A DNA stretch of 64,000 bases from Solea solea (taxonomy: Eukaryota; Chordata; Actinopteri; Pleuronectiformes; Soleidae), in contig NC_081142.1 in assembly GCF_958295425.1 (NCBI RefSeq), positions 23,842,969 to 23,906,968 on the forward strand, in the 5' to 3' direction. The translations under genes and the position numbers were made by a program. Positions 23,740-37,864 of the stretch are shown here, one piece after another. Position 1 is the first letter of the stretch, and each line of letters begins with the position of its first letter. The notes under the pieces were generated by a model. That model was not told the DNA's origin. It searched no databases and saw only the letters and a program-made list of their open reading frames with translations.

Positions 23740-25816
23740 CCACAGCTATTCTTCTGTGTCGACCATAACTTTAACTTTTAACTTTAACACAATTCAAATA
23801 TTAGCTCTTTTATAAAGTTCCTTTAGAAATGAGGTTCCTGTCCTCATGAGGACCAGGTTTTGGTCTCCATGAGGACTACTGGTCCTGACAAGGCCAGGAA
23901 AACAACAAATACCAGAACACACACACACACAGATTCAGTGAAAAAATTAACTTAAATCTGATAATTAATGTAGGAAACATGAAATAAAATCCGCTGGTGT
24001 TATTGTGCAGTCACAAGCACACACACACACACACACACACACGCACAGTGTGTGTGTGTGCGTGTGTCGTTGTTTAACTGACTCCTGACTGAGGTGCTGC
24101 CTCTGTGTCTCACCTCCGTGTCTCTCCTCTGTCTCTCACCTCTGTGTCTCTCCTCCGTGTCTCTCCTCTGTCTCTCACCTCTGTCTCTCCTCTGTGTCTC
24201 TCCTCTGTGTCTCTCCTCTGTCTCTCTCCTCTGTGTCTCTCCTCTGTGTCTCACCTCCGTGTCTCTCCTCTGTCTCTCACCTCTGTGTCTCTCCTCCGTG
24301 TCTCTCCTCTGTCTCTCACCTCTGTCTCTCCTCTGTCTCTCTCCTCTGTGTCTCTCCTCCGTGTCTCTCACCTCTGTGTCTCACCTCTGTGTCTCTCCTC
24401 TGTGTCTCTCCTCCGTGTCTCTCACCTCTGTGTCTCTCCTCTGTCTCTCACCTCTGTGTCTCACCTCCGTGTCTCTCCTCCGTGTCTCTCCTCTGTGTCT
24501 CTCCTCTGTGTCTCACCTCTGTGTCTCTCCTCTGTCTCTCTCCTCTGTGTCTCTCCTCCGTGTCTCTCACCTCTGTGTCTCTCCTCTGTGTCTCACCTCT
24601 GTGTCTCTCCTCTGTGTCTCTCCTCTGTGTCTCACCTCTGTGTCTCACCTCTGTGTCTCACCTCTGTGTCTCACCTCTGTGTCTCTCCTCTGTTCGCAGG
24701 CAGAGAGCTGTGGCACAACAGCTCCTCTGTGACGCTGGACTACGACACTCTGGACCCTGTGGTCAGACGAGACTCCTTTGACCAGACGTCTCCTGGACAC
24801 AAAGGTAAAGCAGAGACATTTTCTTATTTCACTTTCTTTTCCTTCCTCTGCTTTTCTAAAGTGTCCGCCTGTTTAAGATTAAAACTGTGTTGGTTTTGCT
24901 GTGTCACATCAGTGACCTTCAAAGAGCACACAGGCTTTGATAATCTCCCTCATATCTCGTCTCATGTGCGGCGCTCTTCACATGCTGGTAATCAGCTGCT
25001 ACATTTCCAGTTTGGCTTCTGTGCATCTGTGATTCATCACAAGAAAACACAAACTTTCTGTTTTTCTTCTGCTAAATTTAAGTGGGAATTATTTCATCTG
25101 TTGTTTAGGTTTCACTTTCATATTTCAGACATATGGTTGGTAACAGGCTGCAATTATTAATCAATGACTAAATTGATCACCAAGCTTCATCTTCTTAAAT
25201 GGGATTATTTTCTGGTTTCTTTGTAACAAAGAATTCTTCATTTTTGGTTTGTGGACAAAAACAAGACATTTGAGAAGTTCATTCTTTTGATATTTGGGGA
25301 CTGGCGAACTGTCCAGGATGTGACTCCGCCTTTTGCCCTGTGTCAGCTGACATTGACACCGCGCCCCCCCGCGACCCTCCTGTGGAGGATAAAGCGGTAG
25401 AAGATGGATTTGTTTTACTATTTGTTTATTTTTTTAATTTTCCACACACTCAGCTCCGCTCCAATCACATACCCTGGTACCCAAAGTAGAACAGTATTTC
25501 TGCACCAGAGTTTGAGAACCGTGGGTGAACTCAGCTCACAGCTTTATAGAGTAAATATTCTGAGTTTTTCCGCCCCCTTGTGGACAAATGACTCGTGACT
25601 GCGCCCGTGGCTGCTGCTGGTCACATGTCATACCCGTCTCTTTTGGTCCAGATCCAGGTCTGGTAGATTGTCTGTTTGGACTGGACTCGGGTCTGTGGTT
25701 CAGTCTTGTGGGGAAATTGTCCAGTCATCAGTGTGACAGCGAACAGCTGTTGAGGCCACAAAGGCCTCTTTGACATTCCTCTCTCTCTGGGAACGAGGGC
25801 GACTACAATCACCTCG

Positions 25817-25849
<33 letters not shown>

Positions 25850-26073
25850 AGACCTGGACCTGGACCTCACACACCACACACACACACACGAAGGAAAACA
25901 CCAACAACAACAACAACAGCACAAACACCCGCCCCTCCAGATGACAGGAACAATCACCTGTGGTTGAGGTTCCTGCTCCAGCTGTTACACAGCACAGTGT
26001 CTGCTGCTGCTAAATCTGCAGCCATGTAATTCAGATGGACTGATCACTGGGGACAGAAATACTGGAAAGTTTC

Positions 26074-26105
<32 letters not shown>

Positions 26106-27202
26106 CATCATTACATCTAACCACACACACACACACATACAAGCATAATAAGGGTGGCAGCCAGTTAGTGACAAGAATGTTGTTTTCAACCACAGGTGGT
26201 TCTACTTTACCCTCTCACACTAACCCCCCCCCCCTTACCTGCTCCCTCTCTCCCTCTGTGTGTGTGTGTGTGTGTGCTTTCAGGTTCAAGTTGCAGGTTG
26301 CAATTTGTCCGACTTGTCGCTCCCATCTCCCTCCCCTTCTCTCCAGAGCCCGCCCCCATGTTTACATTCCCCTCTCTCTAACTCAAGGTCCTTGTGTTTT
26401 TTTCTTTCTTTCTTTCTTTTCTTCTTCTTTTGCTGCACTTTAAAGTGTGTGTCTGTGTGTGTGTACCAAGGTTATTATAGTTATTGAAAACTGATGAAAA
26501 ACTAAAAATATAAGAAATATTTTTGTCAGCTGGAATAAAAAATAAAAACGCGTAACTAGATAACTAACTGAAAATGAACTGTGTGTTTATAAAACTAACT
26601 AAATCTAACTACAACTAACTAAATCTAACTATAACTAACTGAAACTGGAGCATAAATGTGCTTAGTTTTCATCTTTGTTAAATTAATTTCATACATCATC
26701 CTTTTGGGTTGATTGAGAGTATTTTTTTCAAAGGTTTTATTTTATTATTCTGACATGATAAACATTTTCAATGAGTTTTTGTTTACAGTGTTGGACACAA
26801 GGCTCTGCAGGTTAAACATAACGTTTGTTTTACTTTTCCGTGCCGTTTCCGTGCGCACATTTAGTGACTTCACAAAAAACTGCCGACTTTCTGTCATAAA
26901 CCTAAACAAGGAAATGCACAATTCTGCTGCACGAGTGACATCTATTACACACACACACACACACACACACACGCCGCACATAAACAGTCACAGACAAGAA
27001 CATGCTGTGGATGTGCAGTGTGTGGAACAGCTGATCTGTTTCATTTATTCATCCCCGTGTGTGGAATCTCTAAAGACAGGAAGTGTTCTCATGATGTCTT
27101 TAGTGTCTTTTCACACTGACTTCAGTTACTTTTCATTGACAGTAGTTGGTCACTCTGTCAAACAATCTTTAAACACAAGAGACAAGAATGACAGCGCGAC
27201 GA

Positions 27203-27239
<37 letters not shown>

Positions 27240-27390
27240 CCCCTAAAACTCTGTCTCCGTGTGGACGAGTGCTGCAGAAACACACGAGACTCAGCTGTTT
27301 ACATTTAAAGGTTCTACGCACTGCAGGCTTAAGTTAGGCTGTCCAAATACATGGAAGTCAGCGCAGCGTCCTGACAACAATAGCTGTGTG

Positions 27391-27456
<66 letters not shown>

Positions 27457-28156
27457 CCTGGTGAATGATCCACCCTTCAGTTTCCTTTTCCTGATTTTCC
27501 CCTTTGACATGAAAATGCATGAGTGCTCTCTCTCTCTCTGCAGGAATACTTACCTGTGTCAGCCCTGGACAGGATGCGGGGGGGGGGGGGGGGGGGGGGG
27601 GGTGATGGTGGTCGGTGGGTGGTAAATTTAAGGTGGGGGGGGGCAAAGCAAATACTTGTTTCTTGGTGACGGTGAAGGCGGGGATTCGTGGAACAGGAGA
27701 GGAAGGAGTACAGGAGTGACATGAGAGAGAGAGAGAAGGGGGGAAGAGTTGGGAGTTTGAGGAAAGGGGGGAGGAAAGAGGGAGGGAGGGGCGAGGGGGG
27801 TTCTGTTTGAACCTTAAGAGAAAGAATGAGACACAGACAGAGGAGCACGATCGCACAGGAGCGAAGACAAACTTCAACTTATAGCTGAGTCTTTCCAGTC
27901 TTCCCTCATCTCTCTCTCTCCCTCTCTCTCCTCACCCCTGTCCACTTGTCCCCTCCTCCTCCTCCTCTTCCTCCTCCTCCCCTTTCCTCCTCTGCTTGTC
28001 ATCTGCTTCTCTTTTCCTCCCTCATTTCCATCCTGTTTCTCGTCTGCAGAGGGAACAGTGAAAGTTAACTCCTGACTGACGCTGTAAGAAAAGTAAGCTG
28101 CTTTTTTCTCTGTTTACCTGTGAGTGTGTGTGTGTTTATCAGTTTGTCACTAAGTA

Positions 28157-28187
<31 letters not shown>

Positions 28188-29273
28188 ACCAGCTGTGAGG
28201 TGTCTGGTATTTCACTCTGGTTTTCTCTGGTATGAGCTGTTTTGTGTCGCTGCAGTCACTGAACACTGTGCTGATCTGATCTGACGTCCTGTATCAGAAC
28301 ACAACTGGGACTTTTAGTTAAAGTGTATACATTTTACGGACGTGTGACGATAGAAACTAAATCTCCGAAAACAATTTCCTAAGGTTTAATGTGAGATTAA
28401 CTGTGAGGTTTAACCCACCGGCAATTTACAATAAAATACACACATATTTATGATAAATGACTATAGATCCAGTAAAATCCTTAAATAAGATATGTTTTTG
28501 TTTATATACAGACAAAATAGATGCATTTTCTGCTGTTCTGTTATTACACTATATAATATATATATTACACTATATATATTACACTATATATATATATACA
28601 TATATAGAATGAGAGAATCTGTTATCTGAGCTTGTATCACAACAGTCATGTATGACAAAACTCTGCGTGTGTGTGTGTGTGTGTGTGTAAAATCACTACA
28701 ATCTGACAATCTGATCAGGTAGACACCCACACACACGCACACACCAGTCTAAACAAAAAAAAGCCTTATCTCCAAACCTTAACCAGTTAAAACCTTACCC
28801 TAACCTTAACCTAACACCACAATTCAAACTTGAATGATGTTAGGTATAGACCAGGTTTTTGGTCTCCATAAGGACTACTGGTTTATGACAGAAAAGTACA
28901 CACAAACACACACACACATACACACACACACACACACATCCGCCAGCCCACACAAAGGGGGCTCTGTGTTATCTACATGGAGTGTGTCTGAAGTGGCGGC
29001 TGTGATCCAGCGGCGAGTGTGTGTGTGTGTGTGTGTCATCATGAATCATATACACAGAGGTGCAGGTATATGGAGTCATACACACGGTAAAACATAAACA
29101 GACAAGATAAAGGCTGTAAATTCCGGTTCAGTCACAGGAAATCAGGTGATAGGCACGGTCACACCCTGGACAATTCCCCAGTCCATCACTCTCACACCCA
29201 CAGTCAACTTAGAGTGTCCATATTGGATGTTTTGGACTGTGGGAGGAAGCCGGAGAACCTGGGGAAAACCCAC

Positions 29274-29304
<31 letters not shown>

Positions 29305-32300
29305 GGAGAACATGTGACCTCCATGCAGAAAGGCCCTTGTTCTGACCTGGTCACGGACCTGAGAGTGCTCACCACTACACCACCGTGTGGCCAAACATGT
29401 TTGATTTTTTTTTTGAGCCGACTCTGGACACGGGGGTAAGTGTGCACTGATTACAGACCCGACTGCAAACACGCGGACGCTCTCGTGGACTCTCTCGCGA
29501 GAGTTTGATGCGTCCACTTGGCTTCAGTTGGTTTGACCAATCATATCATCTGTGATTCCCTCATCAGGTGCAGTTGTCTTTAGTGTGAAGTCTGTGAAGG
29601 TTTTCTTCAGTGCAGCCTTCTTCACCTTCCTTTGCACACGTTAGCTACTGTCCGTGTTCAAACTGTCTCATGTGTGTCTTCATGTGATCCTGACAGTGTT
29701 TGTGTCTTTCGCAGCTCCGCCTCACGTCCTGGACCCTGGAAATGGCACTTTGTACGCCCAAGTGAGGAAGAAGAGCCGCGAGGAAGGGCTTTCCTTCCCC
29801 CTGACCACCAACAGCCCCAGCTGGAGTGACCGAGCTCTGTCTGCCAGCAGTGATTCGGGCCTGTCTGTGGCCTCGCAGGGGAGAACTGAAGCCCGCCAGA
29901 GGAGAGGGGCCCCACAGGACAAACGTGCCCAGGCAGGGAAGCCCCTCCCTGGGGTGGACTTTGAGATTGCTCAGCCTCTTCTGGAGGTCATGGCTGAGCT
30001 CGCCGCCTGCGGTGGAGTGGACGTGGAGGTGGCAGGAGATGAGTCAGGATTGGGACACACTATCAACGGAGAGGCTTCATCCAGTGAGAGGGAGACTGAT
30101 ATACTGGATGATGAGGATGTAGTAGACGGTGTGCCAAGCTCAAGGAGTATCTGCTCGCTGTCCTCGGAGACGTCAGTCCACACCGGGAACTCCACGCACT
30201 CCTGGGTTCGGCAGCATCATCATCCGGTGGTGGTGGAGGACGTCATCAGTGATACTTACCTGAAAGTGGATGCAGAGGGGAGGTCGAGCAGTGTGAGGAA
30301 AGAGAGGCCGCCACCTCTGGTAGCTCCTGACACACCACACCGAGGAGTCAGCAGCAGGGAAGCCGTGCAGCGAGGACAAAACACGGGCGACACGTGTGAC
30401 AACGAAGACGATCTCACGACTTTAACCACGGACTTCGACGAGTCCATGGAGCAGCTCAACCAGCTGATTCTAGACCTGGACCCGACCTTTGTCCCTGTTC
30501 CCACCCACTGTGCCCCTCTGTCCCGCTCGGCCTCCCTCCACACCAACGGCCTCAGCCACAAGGGAAATACACATCAGTCAGGTAAGACAACGCAACAATC
30601 AATATACTTCATCATAGTTTCAACCCTTCCTGCCATATTTTACAAAAAAGCCCAGAAATGAAAATCTCGTTCAAATAAAATAACAAGTTAAGAAGTTAAG
30701 AAATAACAAGTATTACAAAGCTGACAGCAACAGCATGATGAACAAATAGGGGGACTTTCTGGAGCGCTCTTCGTTTTACTGTTTCTATTTCATCAATTTC
30801 TATTTACAGCTTCTAGCTGTAGTTTTTATTTCCGTAAATTTGCCGTTTTCGACCGTCAGTTTTCAACTTTAGCTTCCGACCGACACTCAGTCTCGTCTGT
30901 GACTTTGCGTAATGTTTAAAAAAGGTGTATTATTTCATTCATTTTCTTTCTATGTCTGATGGGATAGTGCTCAGTAAACTGTCAGAGTTCACAGGTCAGT
31001 CAAATGTGATTTATCTGTCTTTAGTACCACGTGATTAGAAATATAATATTACAAAAATAAACTAGGACTAGAAACACGCAGTCATGAAAGGACGGGGAGT
31101 GCAGCAATTTCCTGACCGCAGCTCCATCCACGTTGCGCCTTAGGGGGCGCTATAGAGTCCTGTTGGTCCTGTCAAGGTTGTGTCCGTGAACACGATCTCT
31201 TGTGTCATGTATGAATTTTCAAGGCGATCAGTCAATGCATGGCGGAGTTATAGGGAACTTCCTGTTTTTAGGCGATTGGTCAAAATTCGCCCAAACGTCT
31301 GATGGTTGCCGTGGCCGCGGCCTTTTGAATTCTCAAAACCTTTCCATAGCTTTTTTGTCTTTGATGTGTCTAGTATGAATTGTCTTGTTTTTTTATGTTG
31401 GTACGACAAATGCACGGAGTGAGCAAATCGACAATGGACGCTAAATTCAAATTCAACTTCCTGTTGGGTTGAGGCCATGGTCCCAATTTACTTTTTTTGT
31501 TTCGTCTTGGGCGGTGACAAGTTCCCAACAAGTTTCGTGAAATTGCAACTTAAGGTGCAACCTAATTTTGGGTGACGCTAGCTCAGTGGTAGAGTGAGTC
31601 ATCTTTCAACTCGAAGGTTCGATTCCCGGCTCTGCAAGCCTACATGCCAATATGTCCTTGGGAAAGACACTTAACCCCGCGTTACGTTTAGTGGGTATAA
31701 AAGATGAGTGACGGAAAATGTGCTGTATGTAAGTGTGGGTGAATGGGTGAATGGCAAAACTGTAGTGTACAGCAGCTTTGAGTGGTCATCAACACTAGAA
31801 AAGTGCTATATTAATACAAACTATTTACCATTTAAATATGGCTTGCTCCATCCATGTTTCGCCTTAGGGGGCGATATAGAGCTGATCACTATAACGGGGC
31901 AGCCCGTGGCCAAGTGGAAAGGGAACTTGGCTTGTAACCGGAAGGTCGCCGGTTCAAGTCCTCGAAAGGTCTGGGGTACCCCTGAGCAAGGTACCCAACC
32001 CCCATTGCTCCCCGGGCGCTACTCAGTGTGGCAGCCCACTGCTCCTAATTCTAGGATGGGTCAAATGCAGAGAAATAATTTCCCAAAGGGGATTAATTAA
32101 GTATTCATTCTATTCAATTTGGCATTTTCACCACACATGCCAAATTTCGAGAGTTTTTATGTTCGTTAACCTGACCGGAGAGCCACGCATGTAATAATAA
32201 TAATCTTCAGATTAGTTTAAAAAAAAAAAAGAAAAATCGTGCGCTGCTCACAAACATTCCTTTTCCGTGAGAATATCCCATAAATAAATAAAAAGCACAC

Positions 32301-33502
32301 ACATTTGAAACGTAATTGATGACACATTTTGAGTGAGGTACCTGACTCCACTCCCTCAGCGTCTAAATTCCACAGCAGCGCACGTAACTCGACGCACGTC
32401 TATTTTTGGGTGAACTGCTCCTTTAAGGTAATTATAGTTTTACACACGTTGTCATTTTATGAGTGAAGGAAGGAAAAAACACACCTGTGCCAACAAGCTG
32501 CTGCAGGTGAACTGACAGTATACATGCTCACCATCACATCAATGACATAACGCATTCCAATAGCTCAGGGGTTTGCAACCTGCGGCTCTGGAGCCACATG
32601 TGGCTCGCCAGCCCCTCTGCAGTAGCTCCTATAGTCGCTCAAGGCGATAAATACGAGTGATTTGTGCGTTACATCCGACGTCAAACACAACATTAAAAAG
32701 CCTAAAATGCAGTAATGTGGACATTCTGGAGTCCTGTCCATGTTTGGATCCACAGGTTACTTTTAATTTCATTCATTTACCACAAACACTGGAAGGACTG
32801 TGTGGACATGATTGTGTGTTTGGTATAAAGAGCAATGAAATGTCTTTTTGTACTTCTTAAATTTCATCAGTGCAACAAACGACGACTTTATACGTGTTAT
32901 TATCATCATTTTATGGCTCAAATAGCTTTTGTGTGGAAACGGACAGCGACTTCCGGTCCAAAACTCAGTAGCCAATCAGCAGGCAGCTTCCAAAGGCCCC
33001 GCCCACAAATAAAAAAAACCCGGCTCAAAGAACAAGTGAATTTTCAAACAATAAAATACAATATCTTTGAACGATTCAATCAATATTGTAGTTTCTTCTT
33101 AAAAAGTATTGTTTGAAAATATTAACACAATGCTTTTTTATTGCTCCAGATTCATTTTTTATTTGGGTGGCATGAGGACAAAAATGGCTCATTCTAAAGG
33201 TTGCCGACCCCTGCACTAGCCCCTTACCCTTACCCTTAACCTTAACCTTAAACCTTAGCCTAAGCGCAGACCAGACAGAAGATATAAATACTCCAGTACA
33301 CCCACATACAGACGCCTGAATACAGAGTAAATCTGGAGTTGGCGTTTTTTGTCAGCGTGGCAGCGTTTGATGAAACAGGTGATGCTGGATCTTCTTTGCT
33401 GTGTAAGCAGAGTAAAGTCAGGACCTCTGCTCTCTGCACACAGTGCCGTGTTTACTGTCCAATCTGTCTTATTTTGAATGGAAATATACTGGAGTTACAT
33501 CA

Positions 33503-33539
<37 letters not shown>

Positions 33540-36500
33540 AAACGACAGCTTTACAAGCAGCTGAATGAGTTTCTGTGAGAATAATAACGAAGCAAAGATC
33601 GTACAAAGCTGGACAGAGCTGCTGCATGTTTTCACTTCTGAATCAAGAGCCTACATACAGAGGCTATAAGAATATATAGTGCAATATAGAGTGTCTTTTA
33701 TCCCTTATTCCAGCCCAACCCACAGGCAATGTGATGAAATTATATATTATTTTAATTTTTACCAACAATACATGCACACCTGAGCAAAAAATCCAATTGA
33801 AATGGTGAAATTTGGAAAAACATCACAGTTCAAAGTCTGTTTTGTAGCGCTATATAGATAAATATATATAATATATGTGTATACATTTAAACAAATGACA
33901 TAAAAACTTCATCTTAAGCCTTTTTAACCTATTTTCCCAGATGAATTCATTTTAATCTTTAATTCTGTCTGGTAAAACCTCAGAAAACAGTGTAAAAATG
34001 CGTGACCACGTTCACTGGTACTTCAGTTCAGTGACGGAGTCTGAAGGACTGAACCATTGTGTCAACTAATCTTTTTAATGTTTCAGTTACACCGAAAACA
34101 ACTGCTGGAACAGTCCATGTTTTGAACACTCAACGTTTCAATTAAAAATCACAGGCTCAAGCGTACAAACGTGTTTACTCCCTCCACCACAAACACCGTC
34201 TCATAACACAAACGCTGCCTCTGAACACGGCCTGCGTTGCTGTTCCCGTGTCGTGCATGAACACACGATGCAGTTGCAGTTTGGTTGTGTAGAAACGTCG
34301 TTTCCCCACGGGTGCCGGTGCTCCCTCTTCTTCTTCTTCTGTTTCTTCTCACTGTACTGACACGTATGACAGATTTATCCGCCGGGACAGAACCTGGAGG
34401 GAGAGGCGCATTTCTGCGGCGACCTCCGTCCCTGGTTCATTTTCTGTTTGAGTACAGCGGGTCATGGGTCTCTCCACGTACCAATCAGCTGCCCATTAGC
34501 CTCCGAGGGGTTGTGTGATGAAGATGGTCCACGTGGGAGATCCCTGACGTTTAACCTCTGCATTTTTGCACACCTGCGGGGTCAACAAGAGGTCTGATAT
34601 AAGTCCTGCTGCACTTGTGGAAGCAGAGCACAGGAAACATGTGTGTGTGTCAGGGTTCTGCAGAGCTGAGATTTCCCTGAAGGCACATTTGGAGCCGTAA
34701 CTCTGACACCTCAGCACGCAGCATCGCTCTGTGTCTAACATGTGTTTTTTTGGAGGGGATGTTGTTGTCAGCGACGAGGAATGCTTTTGAAGTTTGACAC
34801 AACACTTTGCTCTGCAGCGTGCGTTTGTGTCACGCCTCCTCTGCTCTCCCTCTCATCATCTCCGCGAGCACAGTGGGTATCGAGTAGGGCAGTAAAGTCC
34901 CGGTCGACTGGTCGATTTATGAGTCGATAGATTCTGATTCGACTCAGATTCTGATAAGTCGACTTCCTTCTGTGTTCATTTCATACAGTCTATGGTTGAT
35001 TTGATTTGGATCTGGAGGAATGTACCAAGTGCTAATGGGGGTGTTTTCAGAGCACCCCTGTTTCACAGGTAACAGTGTGTCTTCAGAGAACACCCCCCTT
35101 GTTTTCAGTATTTTGGATTAGCCCAACCCACAAGAGACAGAAAGATTAAAGAACGTCAGTGGTTTTATTTAATGTTGAGCCTTAGTATGGAGTGATCGTG
35201 GACCCCTGTGGTGAGGAACACTCACAGGATTAGTTTCACTTGTCGTTGTTGAGTTTGATGGACGGTCACAGTGAAAACTGAGCCGGTATTGATTCCTCGT
35301 CACTTCATGAATGAAGTCCATGAATGATGAATCTTTATTATGACACACACATGTCACGCGTGTGTTTCTCGGTGTCTCCTGGCAGCAGAACCGTGAACTT
35401 CAGAGTTGATTTTATTGTAAGAGTGAAGTAAAACAAGCCAAACGCAAAATAGTACATGATTGGTGCTTGTTTTGTGCCCGCAGTGATCATGGGTATAATA
35501 AACTGTGAGATGTTTTTCATCAAAAATCTCCACTCTTCTTTTAAAAAAAGCAATGTTACCCAGGACAAGCCCGGAGGGACTGTTGTGATTTACAAGGCGA
35601 GGGTCAGTTGACTGATGTGGTTTCTGAGCGAGGACTGGTAAACAGTCTCTGCCCCGAGGCCCAGACTCAGCTGATGCTGTTTTTCAACCGTTCTGTCGTC
35701 TGTGCTGCTCAGAATAAAAGATTCTTACATCGCTCTTTATCACAGACAGAGACAAACACATTGTTCTCTACGATAATGAATGATCTGAACTTGATCTTAA
35801 ACTTTGTTGTTAAAGACTCCAGTGACTGCTCTTAGCTTTGTCTGGAGAATAAAGCGTTTAAGGCTTTTTTAATTATTACTTTTAAACCAAACCATGATAA
35901 ACCAAACGATTTAACTTCAAAATAAAGTTTTTAACATGATCCTTTTGTTTGTTTATAGCAAACCTCTAATACTTGTTTAACTGTGGCATGATATTTGATA
36001 AGTATCAGAGAAGTTGTCAGGTTTTATTGAAGTTAATTCAGATAAGTCAGAAGGTAAAACCAGCTAAAGGAAACAGACGAGAGCGTTTAAAGAACGTGCC
36101 GCATAATTAAGCCAAACTACTGCTTGTACAACAACAAACAAGAACGAGGGAGTTTTCTGTTAAATACAGAGTGTTTATGACCCCAGTATGCATGCTGTTT
36201 TTTACACTTTTCTCTTTAAAAACAAGCAACATTTATAACACACTAGTAACGTGTAAGTACAATTCATAGTGAAGTATTAAACGTGTTTGTTTTCAATAAA
36301 ATATGAGTAAAATTAAGTTAACTTACTGGAAAATATTCTAAATATTACACTTTTTGGACAAAAGTATTCGGACGCCTGACACCAACACACACTGTAATGA
36401 CGTATACAGTACTTTAATGTGCAGCTATAACAGATTTTCCTCAAGATTTGAAAGTGTTTCTGTGGTGAATTTGTGTCCATTCATTCATTCTGTAGAGCAT

Positions 36501-37830
36501 TGATGAGGTCAGGCACTGATGTTTGGAGACAAGAGGGTCTAAGGCTCACAGTCCCTGTTCCAGTTTGTCCCAAAGGTGCTTGGATGGATGGGGTTAAAGG
36601 TCAGGGCTCTGTGCGGGGCCACACCAAACTCAAAGTCAAACCATGTCTTTATAGTCCCTGCTTTGTGCACTGGGACACAGTCATGTTGGAATAGAAAGGG
36701 GACCTTCCTCAAACTGTTGTGTAGTGGTTAGCACGCTTGCCTTTACAGGGTTCGAGCCCCAGGCCTCGAGTCCTGTGCTTTCTGCATGGAGTTTGCATGT
36801 TCTCTTTGCATTGTTGAGGGCCGAGCCAAATTTGAGTTAATTTGAGTTAAATTTGATCTCTTTTATCTAAAAAAGCAATAAGTTGTATTGTTTTGGTGTA
36901 AATTGGGCAGCATACAAACACACAATAAACACAATTACTAACCAACTCTATTGAGGTGTGCACACAGAGCACACCTGCATGAGATAAGTTCTTGTATTTC
37001 TCTTGGTGTTTGGTCACGTAGTAGCGATTCAGATTGTAATCACAGCGACTTGTGTGCCACAAACTAAACACACGGCGTGACCCTTGACGCCTGTAAAGAA
37101 ATATGTAGCAGTCCATGTCTTGTTGAAAACCATTCGGAATGAACTTTTCTTTATTTAACGTTCAAAATAAAAGCAACACAGTTGTATTGCATGCGCAGCA
37201 TAAATACTTGTTCATCTGTGTTTATGACTGACATACCGTGGGCCGGACAGGGATACCCAAAGGGCCGTATGTGGCCCGCAGGCCATCAAATGCCCAGGTC
37301 TGCTGGTGAGATATCAGCTGAGATCGTGAACCCGGGTCGAACCACTACACCAGCTGTGTGGCCCCCTCGCCATCACCATCACGCTAAAATAAAATCCTGG
37401 CCAGAACCCTGTCCTCCTCTTCCTCCTCTTATTACCACTTAACACAGTGTAGCATACAGAAGCAAAGAGCAAAAGAAAGCAGATGTTTTTGTGTTTGATG
37501 GAGTGGGAGTCCACTTTCACTCCCATTAAATGAGACAAAGAGCAGCATTTAAGACGCTGAACAAACAGCTGTGAGACAGAAATACACTAAAGATGATCCT
37601 TTGATTATAATTTGCTTTATCATTCATATAGTTTGTCTGTCTCTGGTGAAGGAGGAGGTGACTGTGTAACCACAACATGTGTATTATAGATTTTCTGCGG
37701 GTGGGTGATGATGATCTGCTCACATCTGAAAACAGAACAACCGATTGTTCCAACAGATGTTGCTTTTTTTTTTTTCCATTAAAGACGCTGTGATGTTCCA
37801 ACATCTGTGCACAGTGAAAGCTTCACTGAG

Positions 37831-37864
<34 letters not shown>

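Larger units (their letters stand above)
24805..29714 (+). other. tns3: tns3 intron 11 (about 4.9 kb)
   Basis: Simple-sequence-rich intron. It holds ten CAG triplets (25818-25847), CA tracts at about 26083 and 26950, a GA tract (27201-27237), a long GT tract (27384-27451), a run of 25 G (27578-27602), a C/T-rich stretch to 28049, a GT tract at about 28157 and a V-SINE copy (29130-29400). A possible non-coding exon at 28050-28092 is noted separately. Confidence 0.7.

Noticed and set aside
24094..25160. Long ORFs of [10 protein letters not shown] repeats on the plus strand and RHRGETQRR on the minus strand
   Set aside because: These are translations of the CTCTGTGTCTC minisatellite. Three frames stay open at once, and only exon 24700-24804 inside them matches tensin.
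27329..27877. Pro/Ser-rich 182-aa minus-strand ORF
   Set aside because: It crosses GT and poly-G tracts; composition is that of simple repeats and it matches no known family.
31572..31640. tRNA gene
   Set aside because: A and B boxes are present, but the acceptor stem does not pair and a SINE body and tail follow, so it is a SINE head.
36718..36770. Second tRNA-like sequence
   Set aside because: It continues directly into the V-SINE core and lacks a cloverleaf acceptor stem.
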